Below, piece by piece: positions 42,963 through 51,897 of a stretch of 64,000 nt of DNA (positions are counted from its first letter, which is position 1; each line of letters starts with the position of its first letter). The notes under the pieces were generated by a model that was not told where the DNA came from, ran no database searches, and was given only the letters and a program-made list of their open reading frames with translations. The translations under genes and the position numbers were made by a program. Source of the DNA: Lysinibacillus boronitolerans JCM 21713 = 10a = NBRC 103108 (GTDB lineage Bacteria > Bacillota > Bacilli > Bacillales_A > Planococcaceae); assembly GCF_000772935.1 (NCBI RefSeq), contig NZ_JPVR01000063.1:1-64000 (forward strand), in the 5' to 3' direction.

Positions 42963-43346
42963 ATGTATAAGGAATTGTCTTCAGGTATTAAAATTAGCAT
43001 TACTCGTTCGATTTCAACATCTTTTGAAGCATACTTAGCAAGTATTGGTTGGGATGAAGAGCGCTTTTCCATGGAAGACTTCATTGCAAGCTGGCAGACT
43101 TATTTTCAGGAGAATGCCGCATGGATCGAAAAAATCCCTGCCGATACATTGATGAGCGCACAGTTTCATGAAGAAATGGCACAAAAAATCGATGAGGTTA
43201 TTGCCAAAATTTTAAATGAAGAACCAACAGCGCAGCAAATCGAAACAATCGAAGCATTGCAAAAAGAGCTAGGCACAAACTATAGCTACGACTGTAAAGC
43301 AGAGGCAGCATATATTGAACAGTTATTAAAAGAAAAACAAAAATAG
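42963..43346 (+). CDS. Hypothetical protein
   Basis: A 127-residue acidic soluble protein that I do not recognise. It is rich in helix-forming residues with no cysteine cluster, signal peptide or membrane segment; a single Cys lies near 111. A strong site GTAGGAGGATT precedes ATG 42963, and codon use is like its neighbours, so it is probably real. It stands alone after fabZ and is followed by the large hairpin at 43370-43452. Confidence 0.7.
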   Translation: MYKELSSGIKISITRSISTSFEAYLASIGWDEERFSMEDFIASWQTYFQENAAWIEKIPADTLMSAQFHEEMAQKIDEVIAKILNEEPTAQQIETIEALQKELGTNYSYDCKAEAAYIEQLLKEKQK

Positions 43347-43369
43347 TTTGTACAAAAATCGGATAGTTC

Positions 43370-43452
43370 CCTCCTTTCTCGGGCAATCTATGTAGGATCA
43401 CAAATACAGCAAATGTATTTGATGACATAGTACCCAAGAAAGGAGGTTTTTT
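43370..43452 (+). terminator. Long hairpin terminator whose 3' arm is the next gene's ribosome binding site
   Basis: Nested pairings form one rod: 43370-43379 with 43437-43446 (10 bp perfect), 43381-43383 with 43433-43435, 43388-43393 with 43425-43430 (6 bp) and 43401-43408 with 43414-43421 (8 bp). Six T residues follow (43447-43452). The 3' arm includes AGGAGG, the Shine-Dalgarno of the lipoprotein gene starting at 43456. Confidence 0.8.
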
Positions 43453-43455
43453 ACT

Positions 43456-43881
43456 ATGTGGAAAATGTCATTTTTAACCATTATTCTTGCCACTGCATTC
43501 CTTGGAGGTTGTAACTGGGGAAATAATGCAGTAGAAGATCACCCTGTTCGAGAAGCCGAGAATGACGTACGTCGTGGTGTTGACAACGTCGAGGATGCAT
43601 TAGATCCGAATAGACGAGATAATGCATACGATCGCAATAATGTAAATGGGAATGGTGTTGATCGAGGTACTGTAAACGATAATACAACATTACCTGAAGC
43701 AACAACACCTGGTTCTAATGCTGATATCAACAGCACAAACGGCTATGACAACACACCAAATGCAAACGGTGTAAACGGTGTTGAACGTAATGACAACATA
43801 AACAGCAATAACAATAATAATGTTGTCGACGATAAAGTTAACAACACTGAAAAGTACCGTGATGGTATGAACAACCGATAA
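43456..43881 (+). CDS. Asparagine-rich lipoprotein
   Basis: A 141-residue secreted lipoprotein. The N-terminus is a signal peptide with lipobox FLGGC and lipidated Cys19. The mature part is low-complexity and hydrophilic, rich in Asn and Asp (GVNGVERNDNINSNNNNN), without a recognisable domain. Similar Asn-rich lipoproteins occur in spore formers, but spore location is only a guess. Its ribosome binding site AGGAGG (43441-43446) is buried in the upstream hairpin. A terminator follows. Confidence 0.8.
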   Translation: MWKMSFLTIILATAFLGGCNWGNNAVEDHPVREAENDVRRGVDNVEDALDPNRRDNAYDRNNVNGNGVDRGTVNDNTTLPEATTPGSNADINSTNGYDNTPNANGVNGVERNDNINSNNNNNVVDDKVNNTEKYRDGMNNR

Positions 43882-43885
43882 CATA

Positions 43886-43924
43886 AAAAAGAGTGTTTCC
43901 TTTATGGAAAACACTCTTTTTCAA
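43886..43924 (+). terminator. Terminator after the lipoprotein gene
   Basis: A 14-15 bp stem with one bulged A (43886-43900 with 43906-43921) and a T-rich tail. Confidence 0.88.
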
Positions 43925-43929
43925 TTTAG

Positions 43930-44274
43930 AGGGAAGCGAAGCGAATATCCGCGGAAGGAGAGCGAATACCCGCGGAAGGAGAGTGAATACCTGCGGAAGG
44001 AGAGAGAATACCCGCGGAAGGAGAGAGAATACCCGCGGAAACAGAGAGAATACCCGCGGGAGGAGAGAGAATACCCGCGGGAGGAGAGAGAATACCCGCG
44101 GGAGGAGAGAGAATACCCGCGGAAAGAGAGTGAATACCCGCGGAAGGAGAGTGAATACCCGCGGAAGGAGAGTGAATACCCGCGGAAGGAGAGCGAATAC
44201 CCGCGGGAGGAGAGAGAATACCCGCGGAAGGAGAGAGAATACCCGCGGGAGGAGTGCGAATACCTGCGAAGCTA
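43930..44274. repeat. Tandem 21-bp repeat, 16 copies
   Basis: The unit is GCGGAAGGAGAGAGAATACCC with minor variation. The core GAATA recurs exactly every 21 bp from 43943 to 44258, giving 16 copies in perfect register. Each unit holds a CCGCGG palindrome at the junction. Because 21 is a multiple of three and no unit contains a stop, several frames stay open on both strands, so the long open frames here are a by-product. GC content and purine bias are unlike the surroundings. It lies between converging genes. Confidence 0.95.
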
Positions 44275-44287
44275 AGCAAAACCTCCA

Positions 44288-45259
44288 TCAAAAATAATTT
44301 TTCATATGTTCCAATAAATTTTCTGGTAAATGGTAAACACGATTCTTATAGGTACCGGTATATGGAAACTGAAACTTCCGTAGCAATCGAGTAGCTGCAT
44401 CGTTAGAACTAATTCTAAAAAACGTTCGTAACTGTTTATTGGTAATAGAATGACTAATCAATAACCGATAATCAAGCATAGCCTCTGCGAAAATTTCTAT
44501 ACTCCTATAATGACAAAACGAACATTTCCAAATGCCGCGATGGAAATACATATTATTTTGATAGGCGCATTTTGGACAAAGAACACCGTGTCGAAATCGT
44601 GATGGGGCAATCGATGTATGAATTTGAGGAAGCATCTGTTTAGAAAGTAGCACGTGCACTAATTTGGTTAAATGATTATCCGTCATTAATTTTTTAGGGT
44701 GCTTTTTAAAAAGCGACTGAAGATACTTATGAAGGCCGGACGCATGAAAAATGGGGAGAGTACCAGTTGGATTGACAATGATTGTTGAAGGATTTGCTAT
44801 AACAACAGCCCCTTCAACAGGAAGGGAATAACTTGCAATAAGATTTTTAAGAAATCGTATATGACGCTCTGTTTGAATAAGAGCATTTGGAAATCCCTCA
44901 ACAGTACCATCAACCCTTGTGCGTATGCATTGATGTGTGTGTTGATCAAATTCAAGACGACCATGTATGTTTTTGATTTCTACAACCAACATAAATTGAG
45001 GACAAATAAAAAGCGTATCAATCTGATGCAGATGTTGAGCAGTGTTCTTAAGACATAAATTATGTAAGACAAAAAAGGTATTTGGGTATATAAATTCATG
45101 CCATATGCGATCAACTTTTTGTTCGCCAGCAAACCCTGCAGCTAGTCGACGATACTGCTCTTGATAATAATGAAATTCTACATCATCCTTTAAAAGGCGC
45201 CTCATCAAAGCCTCAAGCCATAATAATTGTAAAGGCTTCTCCCTCATAGTAATCACCAA
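44288..45259 (-). CDS. NERD-domain protein
   Basis: A 323-residue protein with an N-terminal NERD (nuclease-related) domain at about 40-150: AGEQKVDRIWHEF, HQIDTLFICPQFMLVVEIKN (Asp and Glu/Lys as in PD-(D/E)XK-type folds). A zinc-ribbon follows near 225-250 (CPKCAYQ and CSFCHYR). The C-terminus is unassigned. The start is probably TTG 45259 or GTG 45256, 6-9 nt after GGAGGG; ATG 45247 is farther away. Nuclease action is suggested by the fold only. Its 3' end abuts the 21-bp repeat. Confidence 0.8.
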   Translation of the reverse strand: MVITMREKPLQLLWLEALMRRLLKDDVEFHYYQEQYRRLAAGFAGEQKVDRIWHEFIYPNTFFVLHNLCLKNTAQHLHQIDTLFICPQFMLVVEIKNIHGRLEFDQHTHQCIRTRVDGTVEGFPNALIQTERHIRFLKNLIASYSLPVEGAVVIANPSTIIVNPTGTLPIFHASGLHKYLQSLFKKHPKKLMTDNHLTKLVHVLLSKQMLPQIHTSIAPSRFRHGVLCPKCAYQNNMYFHRGIWKCSFCHYRSIEIFAEAMLDYRLLISHSITNKQLRTFFRISSNDAATRLLRKFQFPYTGTYKNRVYHLPENLLEHMKNYF

Positions 45260-45313
45260 ATAGTACCCTCCTTTTTTAAATTGTATTGTACAAAAAAATT
45301 ACTGCTTGTCCAA

Positions 45314-45342
45314 TAAAAAAACGATGCAAAAATTCGCATCGT
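45314..45342 (-). terminator. Terminator after the ywpF-like gene (minus strand)
   Basis: A 7-bp stem (45321-45327 with 45336-45342) followed, on the minus strand, by seven T residues (45320-45314). The ywpF-like stop codon touches the stem. Confidence 0.75.
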
Positions 45343-45767
45343 CAGTCATTTTTTAATTTTGGTCGCTTTTTCATATCTTGCGTAAAGCGATCCAATAAAT
45401 TCTCTAGAGAGACGCCCTCAGCAAGTAGCTCTGAAAGTAATTGTTCTGCATATTTTGAGCGTTTAATTTTAAGAGTACCTTTTAATAGTACTGAAACATG
45501 ATCACCGATTTCTTCAACAGTATGTACGATCACCTGAAAAGGAGCAGGTTCATTATCTGGAAATGAAATAACTGCACGTACATTGAAGACTGTAGCATTC
45601 GCTAAGAGCTCATCAAAGGTTGAGCGATATTGTTTTTCCATAAACAATTCAAGTACCCAAGATTGATGGCTATTTTCCTGATTAATAATGATGCCATCGA
45701 TTAAAGGGAATGGTTGCACGCCATCTTCTGTGACAAGGTCAAAGGAAAGCATTTTAAAGGTTTTCAA
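45342..45767 (-). CDS. YwpF-like protein
   Basis: A 141-residue soluble protein of the YwpF family (B. subtilis ywpF lies in the same neighbourhood of fabZ and ssbB). The block LKTFKMLSFDLVTEDGV begins it, and PLIDGIIINQENSHQSWVLE (about 29-48) is the family core. TTG 45767 is chosen because AGGAGG lies 10 nt upstream; the frame extends to 45890 through a non-coding-looking stretch. Function is unknown. Confidence 0.75.
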   Translation of the reverse strand: MKTFKMLSFDLVTEDGVQPFPLIDGIIINQENSHQSWVLELFMEKQYRSTFDELLANATVFNVRAVISFPDNEPAPFQVIVHTVEEIGDHVSVLLKGTLKIKRSKYAEQLLSELLAEGVSLENLLDRFTQDMKKRPKLKND

Positions 45768-46064
45768 TATGTATATTCCTCCTAAGTCTGTCATTCTTTT
45801 AGTATAACACATGAGGTAGCAGTTGTTTGTGATGCGCACCTGTGACGATTTTTCAAAAACTGCGAAATTGCAGATTTCATGAAATAGCATTTGCCATTAC
45901 AGCCTAAAGCATTCAGTTAAAAAATTAATAAAAAATAGAAAATTAAAATTGCTAATTTACCCAATTTATGCTCAATAACTGAAGGAAATTAACAATATTG
46001 ATTTTTGCGAATGCTGGAATCATTTTGTAAGATGAGAGCAATCAAAAACAAAGGAGGTGAACGA

Positions 46065-46463
46065 ATGAATCAAGTCGGATTGGTTGGAAGGTTTACAAAA
46101 GACCCAGTGTTACGTTACTTATCTGGAAATCGTGTGCAGACTCATTTCTCACTAGCCATTAATCGTAATTTTAAAAACAATCAAGGGGAAGTAGATACAG
46201 ATTTTGTTTTCTGTACAGCTTGGGGAAGGCTTGCAGAGAATATCGTTAAATATTGCGGTAAAGGTTCGTTAATCGGTGCCAATGGCCGTATTCAAACAAG
46301 GTCATTTGTAAATGAAGAAAGCACAAAGATTTTTATGACAGAGGTAGTGGTTGAGGATGTTAGATTTTATCAACTTAAACAAAGAGATAGTGACGAAGCA
46401 GTTACTGTACCGTCACAGCCACCGAATGAACAAGAGCACTTAAAGGATTTTGTATTACCTTAG
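46065..46463 (+). CDS. ssbB: Single-stranded DNA-binding protein, short SsbB type
   Basis: A 132-residue OB-fold protein that protects single-stranded DNA. The OB fold spans about 1-105 (MNQVGLVGRFTKDPVLRYLS; FCTAWGRLAENIVKYCGKG). It ends EHLKDFVLP, lacking the acidic DDDLPF tail of the main SSB, which fits the competence-linked SsbB/YwpH of B. subtilis. ATG 46065 follows AAAGGAGGTGA; the frame from 46005 adds residues before that site. A role in DNA uptake is inferred from the family; no clear ComK box was seen. Confidence 0.9.
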   Translation: MNQVGLVGRFTKDPVLRYLSGNRVQTHFSLAINRNFKNNQGEVDTDFVFCTAWGRLAENIVKYCGKGSLIGANGRIQTRSFVNEESTKIFMTEVVVEDVRFYQLKQRDSDEAVTVPSQPPNEQEHLKDFVLP

Positions 46464-46707
46464 CAAGAAAGTTTACATACGGGGCAAGAGAATATTCATT
46501 GTCTGATCCGCCATTCTCCTTATAATTCTTGCACCGTAACGACAGAAAGGAATGTGATGTGTACCCCTAATAATAAACATTGCTGAAGACCGCACAGCAA
46601 TGGGATTTTCAACACAACTAAATATGAATGATGAAGTAAGTAGGGAAAAGAAGTAGCAAGTTCCACTAAAAGAGCGCCAAGAATTTGCTCTTGGCGCATC
46701 TTCATTA
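46464..46707. other. Gap between ssbB and the convergent helicase gene
   Basis: No gene is seen. An 8-bp hairpin (46578-46585 with 46595-46602, then GGATTTTC) may end ssbB transcripts. A better terminator for the minus-strand operon lies at 46665-46697. Confidence 0.5.
46665..46697 (-). terminator. Terminator of the helicase operon (minus strand)
   Basis: GCGCCAAGA (46674-46682) pairs with TCTTGGCGC (46689-46697); on the minus strand it leads into TCTTTTAG. Confidence 0.75.
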
Positions 46708-49473
46708 TTATATATCTAATGTTATTAAATCGCGGAGTTCTTGATCTTCTAACTCGGTCAACCATTGGCTTGACTGAATAAGCTCTTCGGATAATGCAGA
46801 TTTCTGCACCAGCATCTTATCAATTTTTTCCTCGATCGTGCCAATTGTCACAAATTTATGGACCTGCACAAATTGTGTCTGTCCGATGCGATAAGCACGA
46901 TCTGTTGCTTGATTTTCAACAGCAGGATTCCACCAGCGATCTGCATGTAAAACATGATTGGCTGCTGTTAGATTAAGTCCTGTTCCACCAGCTTTCAAAG
47001 AAAGGATAAATATAGGGAAATCTCCTGCCTGGAAAGCCTCTACTAAGCGGTCTCGCTGCTGCTTAGGCATAGCACCAGTTAAAAACGGTGCATCTACATT
47101 ATATAATTCACTAAAGCAATGCTGTAGTAATTGTCCCATTCCAATATATTGTGTAAAGATGAGACATTGCTCTCCATTGTCCACAATCTCTGCTGCCATT
47201 TGTACAATGCGCTCTAGCTTAGCTGAACGTGCAAGCATTGTTTTGGCATCCTCGAAAGGTTCCTTTAAATATAAGGCAGGATGATTACATAGTTGCTTTA
47301 ATTTACTGAGCATCTTTAAGACGCGCCCCTTTTTTTGAAAGCCTGTTAACTGCTCTAGCTGATCAAGCGTCTCTAAAATATAGCCCTCATAGAGTGAAGC
47401 CTGCTCTGTTGTTAATGGACAATATTCATTCGATTCTAGCTTATCTGGTAAGTTAAGCTGTAAATGTGGGTCACGCTTTGTACGACGTAACAAGAACGGC
47501 TGAATTTTTGCTCGAAGCTTCTGTTTATGCGACTCTGATTCGTCCCGTTCAATAGGCAAAATAAATTCTTCATTGAAGCGGCCAAAGCTACCTAGATAGC
47601 CCTTATGAATAAAATCAAAAATAGCCCATAACTCAGATAAACGATTTTCTACAGGTGTCCCAGTGAGAGCAATGTGATGGTCACCTAGCAATTTACGAAT
47701 GGCTTTTGATTGTAATGTTTGCATATTTTTTATATTTTGAGCCTCATCAAGTACAACTGCTGCCCAATCGATATTCTGTAAAAATTCAGTATCCTGTGAC
47801 ACAGTACCATAGGTTGATAAAATGACATGTGGTCTTTCTGCTGTCACTAGCTGTTTAAACTCTTCATCCTTTGCTCGATTTGTTTGATAATGTGTATGCA
47901 CAATTAGAGACGGGGCAAATCGAGCAAGTTCTTTTTGCCAGTTCCCAAGCACTGAAGTAGGACAAATAATGATGGATGGCTTTGTATAATCAGTTGATGA
48001 CTCATAAATATGAAGTAAATAGGTAATCAATTGAACCGTTTTTCCAAGGCCCATATCATCAGCTAGACATGCACCGAAACCTTGTTGGCGCATAAAGACT
48101 AACCATTCATAGCCCTCTAATTGATAGGGGCGTAATTCGGTTTGTAAGGACAATGGAATTGAAACGGCAGGCAAGCCTTTCTTCTCTAGAAGCTGCTCCA
48201 TGTATGCTTTTAATGATTGTTGTATTTCTAGTGCAAAGACTGGATCATCTCTCAGTGCATCATCTGCATCCTCTTCCTCAAGAGGGGCAGACAAGTCTTC
48301 TGGTAATTCTCTAAATAATAATTCTCGAACAGTCCAACTTTCATCTTCTGCCTGCTGCATTAATTCACGCATTTCTTGCATCCAATTGGCATCTACTCGG
48401 AACCATTCAGTACCAATACGAATAAATTCACGTTTCTCATCCACGAGCTTTTTAAATTGCTCAGCCGAAATCGTTTGTCCGTTCATAGAAAATTGCCATT
48501 TAAACGTTAAAATATCATCTAAACCTGCTACCTTCCTTGTAGAGACATTGCTAGTTGTGACGCGTACTCGAATTTTAGATTGTTTTAAATCCTTTAGCCA
48601 TGCTGGGAGTACAACATCGAAACCAAGAGCCTGTAATCTAGCGAGATCCTCACGTAGGAATGAGCGAACTTCTAAATCTTCCAGTGTCACACGAATAAAG
48701 ATATCACTATTGATCGTATCAGTGGATAGAAGTTCTACAATTTGTTGTTGTTGCTGCGCAATTTCAGTTGCAAACATTCGCCATTTTGTAGGTAGTGCCT
48801 CTTCTATAGGTAAAGATTGTTTACGAATAGCAGGTGTCCAATAGTTTTTGGTTGTAGCGGTGCTTAGGACCGTTTCTAATAACCATACATCTGTCTCTTC
48901 TTCGGGCTCACTTAACCGTAAAGAAACGGAAACGGCTCCAGCCTGACGCGCTTGATCTAATGGCCAGCCACCTCGTAGGAAAAAAGGTAGTAACTTTGGT
49001 AAATCAGCTAGTATTAGACCAACCTGAGAAAGCTTCTGCTGTACAGCTGTTTCCAATAATGCTGAATCTATATGATCAATAGGGAAACTTAATGATAAAA
49101 AATCCTCTGCAATCACAGCATGTGACCAAAGGGACGGCTCTTGCCAGTATTCCTGTAATGCGAATACCTTTTTCAGCCATTCCATACTTTCTTCATTTGC
49201 ACCAATCCAATTGATGAAAGGGTGCTGGAAGCTTGTTGAAAAAATATCTAGTAACTCAGCTGTAGAAACCTCAATTGTATAATCAGTCCGATTTGTTAAT
49301 AATCCATAAACATTTGCCTCATAAGTAAAGAATAGCGAAGAAATTAGTGTATCAACATCAATTGTTGCACCATTTGCAGTAAAACCCTGCAACGTAAAAT
49401 ATCCTTCCCGAGCTACTTCAATACGGAGCTGTTGTGTTTTGGAAAAAGGGGAAGGAGCATTTATTGTCATCAT
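46708..49473 (-). CDS. SNF2-family helicase (YwqA-like)
   Basis: A 921-residue SWI2/SNF2 ATPase of the bacterial RapA/HepA-related group. The N-terminal half (about 1-420) is a variable region with an SNF2-associated domain. The motor follows: Walker A ADDMGLGKTVQ (about 470), DEAQ box VVLDEAQNIKN (about 574), ALTGTPVENRLSELW, and the second lobe with FILSLKAGGTGLNLTAA and ATDRAYRIGQTQFVQVHKF. It is likely to remodel protein-DNA or RNA polymerase complexes rather than unwind DNA. Its ATG overlaps the upstream SWIM gene stop by ATGA, so the two are coupled and probably act together. Counterpart of B. subtilis ywqA. Confidence 0.9.
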   Translation of the reverse strand: MMTINAPSPFSKTQQLRIEVAREGYFTLQGFTANGATIDVDTLISSLFFTYEANVYGLLTNRTDYTIEVSTAELLDIFSTSFQHPFINWIGANEESMEWLKKVFALQEYWQEPSLWSHAVIAEDFLSLSFPIDHIDSALLETAVQQKLSQVGLILADLPKLLPFFLRGGWPLDQARQAGAVSVSLRLSEPEEETDVWLLETVLSTATTKNYWTPAIRKQSLPIEEALPTKWRMFATEIAQQQQQIVELLSTDTINSDIFIRVTLEDLEVRSFLREDLARLQALGFDVVLPAWLKDLKQSKIRVRVTTSNVSTRKVAGLDDILTFKWQFSMNGQTISAEQFKKLVDEKREFIRIGTEWFRVDANWMQEMRELMQQAEDESWTVRELLFRELPEDLSAPLEEEDADDALRDDPVFALEIQQSLKAYMEQLLEKKGLPAVSIPLSLQTELRPYQLEGYEWLVFMRQQGFGACLADDMGLGKTVQLITYLLHIYESSTDYTKPSIIICPTSVLGNWQKELARFAPSLIVHTHYQTNRAKDEEFKQLVTAERPHVILSTYGTVSQDTEFLQNIDWAAVVLDEAQNIKNMQTLQSKAIRKLLGDHHIALTGTPVENRLSELWAIFDFIHKGYLGSFGRFNEEFILPIERDESESHKQKLRAKIQPFLLRRTKRDPHLQLNLPDKLESNEYCPLTTEQASLYEGYILETLDQLEQLTGFQKKGRVLKMLSKLKQLCNHPALYLKEPFEDAKTMLARSAKLERIVQMAAEIVDNGEQCLIFTQYIGMGQLLQHCFSELYNVDAPFLTGAMPKQQRDRLVEAFQAGDFPIFILSLKAGGTGLNLTAANHVLHADRWWNPAVENQATDRAYRIGQTQFVQVHKFVTIGTIEEKIDKMLVQKSALSEELIQSSQWLTELEDQELRDLITLDI

Positions 49474-51044
49474 ACTAAGTTTCCTTTCTCAATTTCTTCT
49501 TGTAACGCACGTAGTCGTTTATATTCTGCACGAATGGTTTGCATATATGTTTCAAAATAAGCTGCTTTGCCAGCTCGCTTTGCAGCACTCCGCATACTTT
49601 TCCAAATACGCACAGCCTGTTTATAATTTAAGCGTGATTTTTGAGCAATTTCAGCCATTGCATAGACATGATATAAAGGTAAAACAGTTGCAGGTTCAAT
49701 CTGCAATACATCCTTTAATCCACACATTTCTAAATAGGATAGAGAGGATGGGTTTAATTGATGTAGGGCTGCCCATTCCCGATAGCGACCTTTTTTAATT
49801 AAAAAACTTGAGAACGGCTGTAGTCCATACACACCAAAGGCACTGTATAGCATTGCTTCCTCTTCCTCCGTAAGCTGGATCTCATCAAATAGAAGTTGGA
49901 ATTGCCTTACGTATTGGGCACGTTGAACGACCGGAACGACCTCCTGTAGAAATACTTCAGTCAAAGGTAAAATTGCTCGTAAAATGACTGCTAATGAATA
50001 GGACTCTCCTGCACGTTGAGCAAAAGTAGCCAGTTCAAACAAGTCCTGCATTTGTGGTAAATCAATTTGTGCCAAACTTTCAAGCAGCAAATTCTCTTTC
50101 TGTAATAGCACATAAAATAATAATTTTAGCGATTGTAGAGAAATTTCTGCTGAAGGGTGATCAAGATTATTTATATATGCCAATTCCTTTTCACGTCGAG
50201 GCTTCTCATAAAAAAGCACTGCCCATAGCAGCATGTATAGACGAAGTCGGTTGGCGAAAAGCCCTTGTCGTTCTAATAAAAATTCTCTTACTAGCTCTTG
50301 GATGGCGTCATAAAATGGGTCAGTCGCAAACAGACGTGACCGATTAGAAAGCTCTGTGAGAATGCTCTCAAAAGATTGAGTGCTTTGATCGATAAAATAT
50401 TTCATATAAGATGAATCTAAAGAATGACCAGGTGTTTCATTTAAATGCCGCCATATCGAATTTAAAATGGCTAGTTCCATATAGAGCTTATAAAGGGGTT
50501 GCCATTCACGCTCAAAGGGCATATGCCGACGAAGACGCTCTAAAGCATCGGTTCTTACAGCGGAAAGCCCATAGCCCTCTAGTATACGCCCAGACGGTAA
50601 TAATCGTTTCATCACCTCATCCACCATCATCGACCAGCTTTGCGGGCTGCGTTCATCTGCTAAAGATTTTAACTGAACTGATTTTTGAGCACGCCAAGCA
50701 CTCGACCAATTTTGAACAGAATCAAAATATTGGTAGAGAGCGAGTAAAGCACCTACTTGATGTCGGCACCATTTTGCTTGAGGACAGCTACAGTGTAGCT
50801 CTTCCTTGGAAAAATCAATTTCAACAGAAGCGGGTCTGACATCTTGAACACTTGCATATAATATAGAACTTGCTCCATTAAATCGTTCAAAAACAATGGA
50901 TTTATTCCTTACTGAAAAGACAGCACGGCGCACTAGTTCCTCATCTTCTGTGGAGGAAGGATGTAACCCTTGTTCAGCTTCTTTTAGTTTAGTCAGCACA
51001 AATGCTTGATGTTCCTTAGCTAATTGCGATATTGACAATGCCAT
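49470..51044 (-). CDS. SWIM zinc-finger protein (YwqB-like)
   Basis: A 524-residue protein with a SWIM domain near residues 80-100: CSCPQAKWCRHQVGAL shows the CxCx(n)CxH zinc ligands. The rest is helical and unassigned. SWIM proteins commonly accompany SNF2 ATPases and bind DNA or protein. ATG 51044 follows AAAGGAGTGAGG and gives MALSISQLAKEHQ; the frame open to 51122 adds 26 residues upstream of this site. It heads the minus-strand operon with the helicase and is divergent from the IDEAL-domain gene. Confidence 0.87.
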   Translation of the reverse strand: MALSISQLAKEHQAFVLTKLKEAEQGLHPSSTEDEELVRRAVFSVRNKSIVFERFNGASSILYASVQDVRPASVEIDFSKEELHCSCPQAKWCRHQVGALLALYQYFDSVQNWSSAWRAQKSVQLKSLADERSPQSWSMMVDEVMKRLLPSGRILEGYGLSAVRTDALERLRRHMPFEREWQPLYKLYMELAILNSIWRHLNETPGHSLDSSYMKYFIDQSTQSFESILTELSNRSRLFATDPFYDAIQELVREFLLERQGLFANRLRLYMLLWAVLFYEKPRREKELAYINNLDHPSAEISLQSLKLLFYVLLQKENLLLESLAQIDLPQMQDLFELATFAQRAGESYSLAVILRAILPLTEVFLQEVVPVVQRAQYVRQFQLLFDEIQLTEEEEAMLYSAFGVYGLQPFSSFLIKKGRYREWAALHQLNPSSLSYLEMCGLKDVLQIEPATVLPLYHVYAMAEIAQKSRLNYKQAVRIWKSMRSAAKRAGKAAYFETYMQTIRAEYKRLRALQEEIEKGNLV

Positions 51045-51187
51045 AACCTCACTCCTTTCATCATGTATGGCTATAGTTAACATAGTTAATTGTAAAAAAG
51101 GAAAAAAAGACTGTCCTTCCATTATACGATTAAAATGCAGTAATGATAAGCTGAATGATCAGAAAGAAAAAAATGAGTTAAAGATAG

Positions 51188-51216
51188 TTAACAAGGCTTT
51201 TGATTTGTGTTAAAAT
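51188..51216 (+). promoter_or_regulatory. Promoter of the IDEAL-domain gene
   Basis: TTAACA (51188-51193), a 17-nt spacer and TAAAAT (51211-51216). Confidence 0.65.
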
Positions 51217-51249
51217 CTGAATAATCAGATAACTAGGGAGGGATGAAGG

Positions 51250-51726
51250 ATGATGCAAGTTCAATACATGAAGCCGTTTTACACAAAAGTTACTGGAGAT
51301 AAATTACGTCTCGTATTTGCTTATCAATATTTCTCTATTTTAAAAGAGAATGAGATTTTCCATTTCATTCCCATAGAAGGTAAAGAGATGATCATCAACA
51401 TGAAGACACAGCAGATTGAAAATTTATCTGAGGTATTTGTTTTCCAAAAAGGAAATCGCTTTATTCGATTACCACTTTATCAACTATTGCTTATTACCAA
51501 TGTACATGAGCATTTAGCACCAATACTTGAAAGCGCTACACCAAAGCAACAAATTCCGATGGTTTCTACTGTGACAGTTGGCGAAATCGATCAGCTTATC
51601 GCAGAGCTAGAGGACAGAAATTGGGATCATTTAATTGATCAAGCATTACTAGAGAATGATAAAGCACTCTTTTTCGAATTGCTACAGCAAAAGAACCATC
51701 AACATGGGGGTTTCAAAATTGAATAG
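51250..51726 (+). CDS. IDEAL-domain protein
   Basis: A 158-residue cytoplasmic protein. Residues 1-90 form a beta-rich unassigned region (MKPFYTKVTGDKLRLVFAYQ). The C-terminus carries the short IDEAL motif IDQALLENDKALFFELLQ (about 131-148), found at the ends of several Bacillus proteins. Two ATG codons (51250 and 51253) follow AGGGAGGGATGAAGG. Function is unknown. It is transcribed alone with its own promoter and terminator. Confidence 0.8.
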   Translation: MMQVQYMKPFYTKVTGDKLRLVFAYQYFSILKENEIFHFIPIEGKEMIINMKTQQIENLSEVFVFQKGNRFIRLPLYQLLLITNVHEHLAPILESATPKQQIPMVSTVTVGEIDQLIAELEDRNWDHLIDQALLENDKALFFELLQQKNHQHGGFKIE

Positions 51727-51740
51727 AAGGCATGTCCAGT

Positions 51741-51779
51741 AAGCACCTACTTTTCATAAATGACAAGCAGGTGCTTTTA
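51741..51779 (+). terminator. Terminator after the IDEAL-domain gene
   Basis: AAGCACCTACTT (51741-51752) pairs with AAGCAGGTGCTT (51765-51776) with one mismatch, followed by TTAT. Confidence 0.8.
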
Positions 51780-51846
51780 TGATGTGGTTGATCAACTATA
51801 ATATGTTAATAACTCATAAAAAATTAGAAACCATTTCCAAAAAAGG

Positions 51847-51873
51847 TCAATAGATGAGATGATGGACCGATAT
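51847..51873 (+). promoter_or_regulatory. Sigma-D promoter of the flagellin gene
   Basis: TCAA (51847-51850), a 15-nt spacer and ACCGATAT (51866-51873) match the flagellar sigma-D consensus TAAA-N15-GCCGATAT at 10 of 12 positions. Confidence 0.8.
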
Positions 51874-51897
51874 ATAGGTTAAGAAGGTGGTGAAATC

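Noticed and set aside
43930-44274. CRISPR array
   Set aside because: Units abut directly with no unique spacers, and no cas gene is present.
43893-44297. Long open frames on both strands through the 21-bp repeat
   Set aside because: They are open only because the unit is 21 bp and has no stop; starts lie in the preceding terminator or lack a binding site.
45880-46064. ComK box upstream of ssbB
   Set aside because: The region is A/T-rich, but no paired AAAA-N5-TTTT boxes with correct spacing were found.
48200-48844. 214-residue plus-strand frame
   Set aside because: It is the reverse of the SNF2 helicase gene, Ser-rich and without a binding site.
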